A stretch of DNA of 64,000 nt from positions 15,037 through 79,036 of the forward strand of contig CAZAFN010000005.1 of assembly GCA_964484795.1 (NCBI GenBank), given 5' to 3'. A program made the position numbers and the translations under genes. Source of the stretch: CAZAFN01 sp964484795 (GTDB lineage Bacteria; Pseudomonadota; Alphaproteobacteria; Methylaequorales; Methylaequoraceae). The notes beneath the pieces were generated by a model. It made no database searches, was not told the DNA's origin, and was given only the letters and a program-made list of their open reading frames with translations. Shown here piece by piece: positions 44,903 to 53,512 of the stretch; position 1 is the stretch's first letter, and the number at the start of each line of letters is the position of its first letter.

Positions 44903-45840
44903 CAAAAATTGGCATAATTGGATCTGGTCAGTGGGCATTTGCTCTATCAAAAGTTTTAAATAAAAATCAGATCATTATTAAATGTAGAAATTTAAGAAAA
45001 ACAAAGAAAAAATTTCTTCAATCACAAAGACAAATTGTTACAGATGATTTTGGATTGCTTCAAGATTGTGAATATATTTTTCTGTCAATTCCATCACAAT
45101 CAGTAAGAGAAAATCTAAAAATTCTTAAAAATAAAACTAAAAACCTCCGGTCCACTTTCATAATTTGTTGTAAAGGTGTGGAAAAAAATAGCAATAAACT
45201 AATTAGCGAAATTTTATTTGAATTTTTTCCCAACAGTAGTTTTGCAATCTTGTCTGGCCCAAATTTCTCATCAGAGGTAATAAAAGGTCTTCCGACTGCT
45301 GCAGTTTTGTCATCACAAAAAAAAGAGGTTCTCATAAAAACATCAAAAATCATTTCTCAGGAAAGATTTAGAACTTATTTCAATAAGGACATAATAGGAA
45401 CTCAGATTGGGGGAGCAATGAAAAATATTATAGCTATAGCGTCTGGCCTAATCATAGGCAAAAACCTTGGAAACAATGCTAAAGCAGCCATCATAACCAG
45501 AGGTCTTTCAGAAACAGTTCAACTGGGACTAAAAATGGGTGCCAAAAAAAATACTTTTTATGGTTTGTCAGGAATTGGTGATTTGACACTAACTTGTTCC
45601 TCATTAAAATCGAGAAATGCAAAACTTGGTTACTGTTTAGCAAAAGGAGGAAAAATTTCTATCTTAAAAAAAAATGCTGTCGTAGAAGGTTTGGATTCTT
45701 GTGAGAGCATCTGTCAGCTAGGATTAAGGTATGATGTAGAACTTCCAATTTGTAATTCTGTAAAAAAAATCATTTATGGTGAAAATGTAAAAAAGATAGC
45801 AACAAGTCTTCTTTCAAGACCACTTCAATACGAAAAATAA
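44899..45840 (+). CDS. gpsA: Glycerol-3-phosphate dehydrogenase (NAD(P)+)
   Basis: The start is set at the ATG at 44899 (MTKIGIIGSGQWAFALSKVL). The 313-aa enzyme has IGSGQWAFAL, SGPNFSSEVIKGLPTA, IGGAMKNIIAIASG with the catalytic Lys, and LSGIGDLTLTCSS. It makes sn-glycerol-3-phosphate for phospholipids. The first Gly-rich loop reads GxGQW rather than GxGAW, a minor variant. It overlaps tsaD by 4 bp. Confidence 0.95.
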   Translation: MTKIGIIGSGQWAFALSKVLNKNQIIIKCRNLRKTKKKFLQSQRQIVTDDFGLLQDCEYIFLSIPSQSVRENLKILKNKTKNLRSTFIICCKGVEKNSNKLISEILFEFFPNSSFAILSGPNFSSEVIKGLPTAAVLSSQKKEVLIKTSKIISQERFRTYFNKDIIGTQIGGAMKNIIAIASGLIIGKNLGNNAKAAIITRGLSETVQLGLKMGAKKNTFYGLSGIGDLTLTCSSLKSRNAKLGYCLAKGGKISILKKNAVVEGLDSCESICQLGLRYDVELPICNSVKKIIYGENVKKIATSLLSRPLQYEK

Positions 45841-46112
45841 TGGCATACTTATTAATCTGTAAAGATAAAAAAAATTCTCTAAAAAAAAGACTGTCTGTCA
45901 GAAATGAACATCTTAATTATATAAAAAAATTTGAAAAAAAGCTTATTCTCGCAGGACCTATATTAGACAAAACTGAGAAATCCAGAGGAAGCATTATTGT
46001 ATTAGACTTTGATAATCTTAACGATGTCAACGTGTTTATAAAAAACGACCCATACTCAAAAATCAAATTATTCGACAAAATTATAATCCATAAATTTAAA
46101 AAGGTTTTTTAG
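45840..46112 (+). CDS. YciI-family protein
   Basis: This 90-aa protein has the YCII pattern: LLICKDKKNSLKKRLSVRNEH, GPILDKTEKSRGSIIVLDF, and a C-terminal acidic DVNVFIKNDPYSKIKLFDKI. The family has a ferredoxin-like fold with a conserved His-Asp pair and includes dehalogenase-like enzymes. It follows gpsA with a one-base overlap, a common alphaproteobacterial arrangement with tsaD and gpsA. Confidence 0.88.
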   Translation: MAYLLICKDKKNSLKKRLSVRNEHLNYIKKFEKKLILAGPILDKTEKSRGSIIVLDFDNLNDVNVFIKNDPYSKIKLFDKIIIHKFKKVF

Positions 46113-46177
46113 TTTTTTTTATTAATTTGATTCATAAATTGATATATTCTTAAGTTCTTGGCTTAAATGAGGAGAAG

Positions 46178-48100
46178 ATGAAATTTATTGACAATAAATT
46201 GAAGAATTCATCATTAACTTTTGAAGAATATAAAAAAGATTATTTAAAGTCTATTGAAGAGCCTGAAAAATTCTGGGCTGAAAAGGCAAAGACTCTTTTG
46301 TGGATTAAAGATTTCTCAAAAGTTAAAGATAGTTCGTTTGATGACGATGTTAAAATAAAATGGTTTAAAGACGGAACCCTTAACGTTTCACAAAACTGTC
46401 TAGATAGACATTTAAAAAAAAATGGAGATAAAGTTGCAATTATATGGGAATCTGATGATCCAAATTTGAGCAAAAAAATTACATTTAAAGAACTCCACAA
46501 AGAAGTTTGTAAACTTTCTAATGGGTTAAGGTCCTTAGGTCTAAAAAAAGGAGATAGAGTAACCATATACCTACCAATGATACCGGAAGCAGCAATAGCT
46601 ATGCTTGCATGCGCAAGGATAGGAGCTATACACTCAGTAGTTTTCGGAGGTTTTGCTCCAGAATCATTAAAAAATAGAATTCTAGACTGCAAGTCATCAA
46701 TAGTGATAACTGCCAATGAAGGAATAAGAGGGGGGAAGAAAGTCCCACTTCTATACAATGTTAAAGAAGCAATAAAAGGACTCGATGTCGTTAAAAAATG
46801 CATCGTTGTTAAAAGAACTAATTCTGAGGAACATTATGATAAAAAAACAGACATATGGTACGAGAATCTCCTCTCAACACAATCTGAAGATTGTGAAATT
46901 TCAGAACAGAATGCTGAAGACCCATTGTTCATTTTGTATACCTCTGGATCAACCGGAAAGCCAAAAGGTGTTTTGCATACCACAGCTGGATATTTACTAC
47001 ATGCCTCACTTAGTCACAAGGTGATTTTTGATGTTAAGGATGATGATGTCTATTGGTGCACGGCAGATGTTGGTTGGGTTACTGGTCATTCATATATCGT
47101 ATATGGACCATTATGTAATGGCTTAACTACAGTTATGTTTGAAGGTGTGCCAACTTTTCCTACACCCTCTAGATTTTGGGAAATTGTTGATAAATTTAAT
47201 GTTAACATTTTCTATACAGCTCCTACTGCAATAAGAGCACTGATGGGGCTAGGCGAGAAATACGTTAAGTCTACCAAGAGATCTTCATTAAAAGTTCTGG
47301 GTACTGTTGGAGAACCTATAAATCCTGAAGCATGGAAATGGTATTTTGAAATTGTTGGAAATAGTAAATGCCCAGTAATTGATACTTGGTGGCAAACTGA
47401 AACTGGGGCTGCTTTGATTTCACCAATAGCTGGAACAACTCCATTAAAGCCAGGTTCAGCCACTTTACCTTTTTTTGGTATTCAACCAATAATAGTAGAT
47501 AATAACGGAATTGAGTTAGAGGGAGCTTGTGAAGGAAACCTTTGTATAACCACTTCCTGGCCTGGAATGATGAGAACCGTTTACAGAGATCACAAGAGAT
47601 TTGTGGAAACTTATTTTTCTTCATTTAGTGGAAAATATTTTACTGGAGATGGTTGTAAGAGAGACAAGGATGGGTATTACTGGATAACAGGTAGAGTTGA
47701 TGACGTTATAAATGTGTCCGGTCATAGATTAGGAACCGCTGAGGTTGAAAGTGCTCTTGTATTGCACAAAAAAGTTTCTGAAGCTGCTGTAGTTGGTTAT
47801 CCGCACAATGTTAAAGGGCAAGGGATTTATGCGTATGTAACACTTATGACTGGAGAAGAATATAACGAGGAGTTAAGGCAAGAACTCGTTCGGTGGGTTA
47901 GATCAGTTATTGGGCCAATTGCAGCACCAGATATTATCCAATGGGCACCAAATCTACCTAAAACAAGATCTGGAAAAATTATGCGTCGTATTTTAAGAAA
48001 GGTTGCTTGTAATGAAGAAAACTCAATCGGTGACACTTCAACTTTAAATGAACCTAATGTTGTAAAAGAATTAATTGAAAATAGATCTCGGATTTCTTAA
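46178..48100 (+). CDS. acs: Acetyl-CoA synthetase
   Basis: This 640-aa enzyme has YTSGSTGKPKGVLHTTAGY, TADVGWVTGHSYIVYGPL, DTWWQTETGAALISP, TGDGCKRDKDGYYWITGRVD and PKTRSGKIMRRILRK, whose lysine is the regulatory acetylation site. It activates acetate to acetyl-CoA via acetyl-AMP. A GAGGAG motif lies 4 bases before the ATG. It shares TTAA with the convergent SDHAF4 gene at its stop. Confidence 0.97.
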   Translation: MKFIDNKLKNSSLTFEEYKKDYLKSIEEPEKFWAEKAKTLLWIKDFSKVKDSSFDDDVKIKWFKDGTLNVSQNCLDRHLKKNGDKVAIIWESDDPNLSKKITFKELHKEVCKLSNGLRSLGLKKGDRVTIYLPMIPEAAIAMLACARIGAIHSVVFGGFAPESLKNRILDCKSSIVITANEGIRGGKKVPLLYNVKEAIKGLDVVKKCIVVKRTNSEEHYDKKTDIWYENLLSTQSEDCEISEQNAEDPLFILYTSGSTGKPKGVLHTTAGYLLHASLSHKVIFDVKDDDVYWCTADVGWVTGHSYIVYGPLCNGLTTVMFEGVPTFPTPSRFWEIVDKFNVNIFYTAPTAIRALMGLGEKYVKSTKRSSLKVLGTVGEPINPEAWKWYFEIVGNSKCPVIDTWWQTETGAALISPIAGTTPLKPGSATLPFFGIQPIIVDNNGIELEGACEGNLCITTSWPGMMRTVYRDHKRFVETYFSSFSGKYFTGDGCKRDKDGYYWITGRVDDVINVSGHRLGTAEVESALVLHKKVSEAAVVGYPHNVKGQGIYAYVTLMTGEEYNEELRQELVRWVRSVIGPIAAPDIIQWAPNLPKTRSGKIMRRILRKVACNEENSIGDTSTLNEPNVVKELIENRSRIS

Positions 48101-48234
48101 AAATCGTAACAAATACCTTTTTTTTCCCAATCACCATATCTTGTTGGTTCAGGACCTTTAGGACCACCGATTTCATTTTTTTGATTTATGGGCTTTTTTT
48201 TTATTAGCTTTTTTTGTTTCATTCTTTTTTTCAT
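48097..48234 (-). CDS. DUF1674 / SDHAF4-like small protein
   Basis: A short minus-strand frame of 45 codons (ATG at 48234, stop 48099-48097) encodes a Lys-rich head and the C-terminal motif EIGGPKGPEPTRYGDWEKKG, then ICYDF. This motif is diagnostic of DUF1674, the family of mitochondrial SDHAF4, which binds flavinylated SdhA and helps assemble succinate dehydrogenase. Met5 (48222) is an alternative start. It is convergent to acs and shares the four bases of the two stop codons. Confidence 0.88.
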   Translation of the reverse strand: MKKRMKQKKLIKKKPINQKNEIGGPKGPEPTRYGDWEKKGICYDF

Positions 48235-48276
48235 TATAATAACTTAAGAAATGTTGAATAGATAAACCATAGATTT

Positions 48277-49572
48277 TTGCTAAACTCAAGAGAAATTTCC
48301 ACTCAAATTCTTTCAAAAATATATAATGATTGTGATTTGGAAGATGCAATTAATTCTAGTCAAAGTTTTTTAAAACTTGGGTCTAGAGACAGAGCATTTA
48401 CAAGATTAATCCTTTTAAACACACTTAGACGTCATGGCGAAATTGACAATGTCATAGGAATGTTCTTAAAAAAACCATTAAAAAAAAAAGATTACTTTAT
48501 ACAAAACTTGTTGAGAATTTCAGTGGCACAAATTCTTTTTCTAGATACACCTGAGTACTCTGCCGTTAATTCAGCAGTGGAAATTTCCAAAAAATCTGGA
48601 TTTGACAAACTAGTAAATGGGGTGCTAAGGAATATATGTAGGAAGAAAAAATCTTTAATTAAAAACCTTAATCCAAACACAAATTTACCCGAATGGATAA
48701 AAAGAGATATAAAAAAAAATTTTGGAGAAAAGATTCTATCTAAAATATCACAAAAAATAGTTGAGGAACCCTACATTGACATAAAAATAAAATCAAGTTC
48801 TTATGGCTCTAAAGATTGGGCTAAGATATTAAATGGAAAAATAATTTTTCCGGAGATTATCAGAACTAAAAGCCAAGGCCCTATTCCATCTCTCCCTTTC
48901 TTTAACGATGGGTTGTGGTGGGTTCAAGGATTAGCCTCAATATTTCCAGTAATAATAATCAATGAAATTTACAAAGATTCTAATAAGAACTCTGTCGCTG
49001 TTCTGGATGTTGGAGCTGCACCAGGAGGTAAAACATTTCAATTAATAGAAAGCGGCTATGATATAACTTCTTTGGAAATATCCTCTAAAAGAATTAAAAA
49101 ATTAAATGAAAATCTAAGAAGATTAAACCTAAGAACCAAAATAATTTGTGAAGACTTAAAAAAATTAAATTCAACGAATTTGTATGATTGCATCTTAATT
49201 GATGCGCCATGTACGGGGTCAGGTTTAATTCAAAAAAAACCAGAAATCCTTTTAAGAGATAAGAGTGAAAACTTAAAACAACTAGTTGATCGACAAAAAT
49301 CTCTGCTAAGCAAATCCACTCAATTGCTAAAGGTGGGTGGACACATCATCTATTGTGTGTGTTCAATACATTCAGAAGAAGGTGTAGGGCAAATAAGGTC
49401 TTTTATTAAAGAGTTTAAAAATTTTTCATTAGTCAATTTCTATCCTAAAATTTCTAAGTTTGGTGATTTTTGCGATAATGGCATGTTTATCTCAACCCCA
49501 AATGATTTCTCTAGTGGTGGAGGTATCGATGGTTTTTTTATTGCCTGTCTAAAAAAAATAGATAAACAATAA
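48277..49572 (+). CDS. rsmB: 16S rRNA (cytosine-967-C5)-methyltransferase-like protein
   Basis: This 431-aa protein has an N-terminal NusB-like domain (about residues 1-130, with SRDRAFTRLILLNTLRR) and a Rossmann methyltransferase domain: VLDVGAAPGGKTFQL, LIDAPCTGSGLIQKKPEI and IYCVCSIHSEEG with the two catalytic cysteines. It methylates C967 of 16S rRNA, by homology. No ATG fits; a TTG at 48277 is the best start, so translation may be weak. The next gene, a heparinase-like protein, starts 5 bp after its stop. Confidence 0.9.
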   Translation: MLNSREISTQILSKIYNDCDLEDAINSSQSFLKLGSRDRAFTRLILLNTLRRHGEIDNVIGMFLKKPLKKKDYFIQNLLRISVAQILFLDTPEYSAVNSAVEISKKSGFDKLVNGVLRNICRKKKSLIKNLNPNTNLPEWIKRDIKKNFGEKILSKISQKIVEEPYIDIKIKSSSYGSKDWAKILNGKIIFPEIIRTKSQGPIPSLPFFNDGLWWVQGLASIFPVIIINEIYKDSNKNSVAVLDVGAAPGGKTFQLIESGYDITSLEISSKRIKKLNENLRRLNLRTKIICEDLKKLNSTNLYDCILIDAPCTGSGLIQKKPEILLRDKSENLKQLVDRQKSLLSKSTQLLKVGGHIIYCVCSIHSEEGVGQIRSFIKEFKNFSLVNFYPKISKFGDFCDNGMFISTPNDFSSGGGIDGFFIACLKKIDKQ

Positions 49573-49577
49573 ACATT

Positions 49578-51191
49578 ATGGATAATTTTCTTAAAAAACT
49601 TAAAAACTTTCTATTATTCAAAAATCCAATTTACAATTTTTTTTTAGAAAGAAGGTCCGTTTCTGAAATTCTTTTTATTCCTGAATCTTTATGGAGTGGA
49701 GACCCTGAAAATGGAAAGCAAATAATTGGTGGATATTTAAATTTCAATGGTGAATCTTTTTATTTTAAGAATAACATTTGGAAAAAAAATCAAGCCAGCA
49801 ATCTTTGGAATCATCAACTACATTCTTTCGTTTGGCTTAAAGATGTTAGAGCAGTTGGGACAGATAAAGCAAGAATATTTGGTCGAAAATCTATTCTTGA
49901 GTGGCTTAATCACTTCAACAAATGGGATCCAAACATTTGGCATCCAGAAATTCTTTCCAAAAGAATCTATTTCTTGTTAAGTAATTTATCTTTTTTTTAC
50001 AACACTGCTGATGAAATTTTTCAAAGAAAAATATCTAAAAGCATAAACAAACAATCTCTTCATCTTTTTGCTTTATTGGAAAGAAGTGTTGAAAAACACG
50101 ACAAAATTTTTGCTGCAAAGGCGATGATTCTATCTTCATTGTGTTTTAAAAACTTAAGAAACAAATTTGATGTAGGGCAAAAAAGACTAATGAACATCAT
50201 TAAAACTGATTTGCTTCCAGATGGTATGCATTATCTAAAATCCCCAAGCAGACATTTTTCTTTCTTGAGATCGCTTATAGAGATAAAAAACTATCTAGGT
50301 AGTCTAAAAATTTCCATACCAAGTAAATTAAATGAAAAAATTAACGAAATGTCTTCTATATTAAAGTTTTTTAGAATTGGAAATGGTGAGTTAGCAATCT
50401 TTAATGAATACAAATATGTAAGTAATGATCAGTTAAACCAGGTTATAAAAAGATCAAACTCAAAATTTAAAATTCCGGAAATCTTAAAATTTTCTGGTTT
50501 CCAAAGAGTCTCTAGAAATAAAATAACTTTTCTAATGGATTGTGGGGTCCCTACCAAAGAAAATACCCACGCCGGCTCCCTCTCATTTGAATTCTCATTT
50601 GGGACTGAAAAGATTGTTGTAAACTCCGGGACACCATATATCAAAAATAAAAAGTCCAGTGAGTTTGTGCGTTCAACACAAGCTCATAGCACAATAAGTA
50701 TAGATAATTATGATTCCTCCAATATTTTTTTTGGAAACAATCAAAACAGAAGGATTGCAAATGTATGGTCAAAAAAATTAGAAGATGGAAATAATTTCTG
50801 GATTGATTCAGCTCACTCAGGATACAAGAGTTTATTTAATCTAATTCACAATAGAAAAATCCACATTGATTCAAATAACTCAATTATAAGAGGACAAGAT
50901 TATTTTTCTAAACCACTTAAAAACTTTTCAAATGCCCCAAAAAAATTTTTTTTGCGTTTTCATATACATCCAGAAATCGAACTGAACGTGACAAGAAGTA
51001 AAAAAAAAGTTTTATTGAGGTTGAAGAATAATCTTGGGTGGGAGTTCATATGTTCAGAGCCTAGGGTGGAATTAAAACAGGGTGTTTATCTAGGTGGGAA
51101 CAAGTTGGTACAAAAGAACAGCCATATACTTATATCAGATAACATAATAGCTGAGAAAAAAATAAAATGGCTATTCAGGCTTATAAAATAA
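49578..51191 (+). CDS. Heparinase II/III-like protein
   Basis: This 537-aa protein has an N-terminal alpha-helical barrel-type part (KFNKWDPNIWHPEILSKRIY-like HFNKWDPNIWHPEIL) and a C-terminal beta domain: SFEFSFGTEKIVVNSGTPY, RSTQAHSTISIDNYDSSN (with conserved His) and FRFHIHPEIELN-like LRFHIHPEIEL. The family includes polysaccharide lyases. It often sits between rsmB and purH in alphaproteobacteria. Its substrate here is unknown; no signal peptide is seen. It converges on the sugar dehydrogenase with one base between the genes. Confidence 0.85.
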   Translation: MDNFLKKLKNFLLFKNPIYNFFLERRSVSEILFIPESLWSGDPENGKQIIGGYLNFNGESFYFKNNIWKKNQASNLWNHQLHSFVWLKDVRAVGTDKARIFGRKSILEWLNHFNKWDPNIWHPEILSKRIYFLLSNLSFFYNTADEIFQRKISKSINKQSLHLFALLERSVEKHDKIFAAKAMILSSLCFKNLRNKFDVGQKRLMNIIKTDLLPDGMHYLKSPSRHFSFLRSLIEIKNYLGSLKISIPSKLNEKINEMSSILKFFRIGNGELAIFNEYKYVSNDQLNQVIKRSNSKFKIPEILKFSGFQRVSRNKITFLMDCGVPTKENTHAGSLSFEFSFGTEKIVVNSGTPYIKNKKSSEFVRSTQAHSTISIDNYDSSNIFFGNNQNRRIANVWSKKLEDGNNFWIDSAHSGYKSLFNLIHNRKIHIDSNNSIIRGQDYFSKPLKNFSNAPKKFFLRFHIHPEIELNVTRSKKKVLLRLKNNLGWEFICSEPRVELKQGVYLGGNKLVQKNSHILISDNIIAEKKIKWLFRLIK

Positions 51192-51192
51192 T

Positions 51193-52455
51193 TTAGAGTG
51201 TCCAGTAATTTCTTATTTTTTTATCTCTAAAAGAACCTTTCAAGTCAAAAAAATATCCATCTGACTTTAAATATTTAAGTAAAAATTCTTCACCCTTACG
51301 CAAATAAAGTTGGTGTGGAACGCACAAAACTATTGCATCAAAACTATTTTTTTTTATTTCTTCAAATTTCTTGAATTTATAACTTTCAAAACTCTCAATA
51401 TAATCATCATTAAATATGATTTTGTGTTTTTTTTTTTTTTAAAAAATTAATAAGATCAATTGCTTTGGAATTTATNNNNNNNNNNAAGTAACATTTTCTT
51501 TAAATGTAATTCCTAAAAAAAGTATTCTGGAATTATTTTTTAATTTTTTATTAATTTTTGTCCCAATGAAATTTGACATATTATCATTCGTACTTCGACC
51601 AGATAAGATGATTTTTGGATTTATTTTTAATTCTTTTGCTTTTTCCGCCAAATAATATGGATCGACTCCTATGCAATGACCTCCAACAAGTCCAGGTTCA
51701 AACTTTAAAAAATTCCATTTTGTTGATGAAGCGTCTAAAACGTCAAAAATGCTAATTCCAACTTTCTGACATATCTTTGTGATTTCATTTATAAAAGCAA
51801 TGTTGATATCTCTTTGAGAATTTTCTATAACTTTTGATGCTTCAGCTACTCGAATGTTCTTTGCAACAAACACTTCTCCACTGGTAAGCTTTGAATAGAC
51901 CTCAAACAAAATCTTTTCTACATCTTCATTCTGAGCAGAAATAACTTTATTAATTTTATCTATTGTGTGAATCTTATCTCCAGGATTGACTCTCTCCGGA
52001 GAGTACCCTAAAAAAAAATCTCTACCTGACTTCAAAGCATTTGAATGTTTTTCTAATTCAGGGCCACATATTTCTTCTGTTGCCCCGGGATGCACAGTGC
52101 TTTCAAACACGACTATATCACCTTTTTTCAGTGCTTTCCCTATGATTTTACAAACATTAAGAATGGAAGAAAAATCTGGTTTTTTTTTTTTGTCTATCGG
52201 GGTAGGTACTGTAGCAATATAGATGTTACATTCCGAAATCATCTTCGTATTATTTGTTACAAACAAATTTTTCTTTTGACAATTCTTTAGTTTTTGAGCG
52301 TCAACTTCAAATGTAAGGTCAAAACCTTTCTTAAGTTGACGGACTCTTGAAGAACTGATATCAAACCCTATAACCTTATATGATGATGACAAAACAACTG
52401 CAAGTGGTAATCCGACATACCCTAATCCCAAGACTGCAATTTTTTTTTCTTTCAT
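51193..52455 (-). CDS. UDP-sugar 6-dehydrogenase, WbpA/TviB-type (interrupted by assembly gap)
   Basis: The N-terminal 323 or so residues read cleanly from ATG 52455: KKIAVLGLGYVGLPLAVVL, VFESTVHPGATEE, YSPERVNPGDK, SKVIENSQRDINIAFINE and GGHCIGVDPYYL with the catalytic Cys. This is the WbpA/TviB/WecC family that oxidises UDP-N-acetylhexosamines to uronic acids. At ITFKENVT the frame meets ten N (51476-51485). The C-terminus resumes with NSKAIDLINFLKKKK, then, after a one-base shift at a 14-base A run (51427-51440 as T), continues FDAIVLCVPHQLYLRKG...YFFDLKGSF to a stop at 51193. The gene is probably intact in the organism. Confidence 0.88.
51476..51485. other. Assembly gap (10 N)
   Basis: Ten unknown bases lie inside the sugar dehydrogenase gene. 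The reading frames on either side do not join across exactly ten bases (the C-terminal frame would need a different length), so the true number of missing bases is not ten, or the adjacent homopolymer is miscounted. Confidence 1.
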
Positions 52456-52486
52456 AGTTAATATTGAATGTAGTAAATTTTAAAAT

Positions 52487-53512
52487 ATGGCAATTTTTAT
52501 AATCCCAATTTGTTTGTTCTTCTTATGCATTTTTTTACTTAAAATTTCTATCAGTTTTTTTAACAAAAAACTCTTGATCGACAAACCTTCCCAAAGGAGC
52601 AACCATAGCAAACCAACACCAAAAGGTGCTGGCATCATATTAATTCCATTAATCATTTTTTCAACTCTATTCGTTTTTTTTTTGGAGGGAACCATTTCCA
52701 ATGATTGGTTAAATTTTTTCTTGATTTGTCTGATACTAACACTCGTTTCTTTTTTTGATGATATTTACAATCTAACTTCTAAATTGCGACTTTTGGTGCA
52801 ATTTTTTTGTGTACTTCTATCAATTTTTTTTTTAGGCGAAGAAATTAGAACATTCATATCTAACTCGGAATTTCTTGAACACATTGATATTAGCTTTAAT
52901 GCTACTTTTTTTATAATGTCATTTTTTTTAATTTTTTTTTGGATGTGGATAATCAATTTATTTAATTTTATGGATGGAATGGATGGAATTACAAGCATCC
53001 AGGTGTGTTCTTTAGCCATTGCAACAAACTTGCTAGCTTTATTAGGTTATCTTGATTCTGAATTTCAATATCTTAGCATAATTATACTTTCCATTTTTTT
53101 AGGTTTTTATACTTATAACAAGCCTCCTGCTAGAATTTTTCTTGGTGATGTTGGTTCCATTCCTATTGGATACATTGTTGGCTTAATAATCATAAAAAGC
53201 TTCATCGTTCTAAACTTAATAATTCCTTTCATAATTATTATTATGTACCATCTTTTAGACTCATCACTGACGTTAGCAATGAGAATTTTTAATAATGAGA
53301 ACATATTCCAAGCCCACAGCAAACATTTTTACCAAAAAATATTAAGATCAGGGCGTTCTCATAGCGAAGTCTTAAATAAAATTATTATGTTGAATTTTCT
53401 TTTACTTTTGTTATCAGTCTTGTCAACAAAACTTCCATTTTTAAGCTTATTTTTATCAATCACATCTACGTTAGCATTACTTATTTATTTTGAAAAAAAA
53501 GGCAGAATATGA
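52487..53512 (+). CDS. MraY/WbpL-type sugar-1-phosphate transferase
   Basis: This 341-aa membrane protein has about ten hydrophobic segments and the polyprenyl-phosphate sugar transferase signature: DKPSQRSNHSKPTPKGAGI (loop), SFFDDIYNLTSKLRL (Mg-binding DD), NLFNFMDGMDGITS, RIFLGDVGSIPIGY and AHSKHFYQKI. The WecA/WbpL family adds the first N-acetylsugar phosphate to undecaprenyl phosphate for O-antigen. It is divergent from the dehydrogenase (31 bp) and overlaps the next gene by 4 bp. Confidence 0.9.
   Translation: MAIFIIPICLFFLCIFLLKISISFFNKKLLIDKPSQRSNHSKPTPKGAGIILIPLIIFSTLFVFFLEGTISNDWLNFFLICLILTLVSFFDDIYNLTSKLRLLVQFFCVLLSIFFLGEEIRTFISNSEFLEHIDISFNATFFIMSFFLIFFWMWIINLFNFMDGMDGITSIQVCSLAIATNLLALLGYLDSEFQYLSIIILSIFLGFYTYNKPPARIFLGDVGSIPIGYIVGLIIIKSFIVLNLIIPFIIIIMYHLLDSSLTLAMRIFNNENIFQAHSKHFYQKILRSGRSHSEVLNKIIMLNFLLLLLSVLSTKLPFLSLFLSITSTLALLIYFEKKGRI

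Noticed and set aside
46113..46177. Promoter/terminator pair between YciI and acs
   Set aside because: T-rich stretch without a hairpin and no convincing -35/-10 pair at correct spacing; only the acs ribosome binding site is clear.
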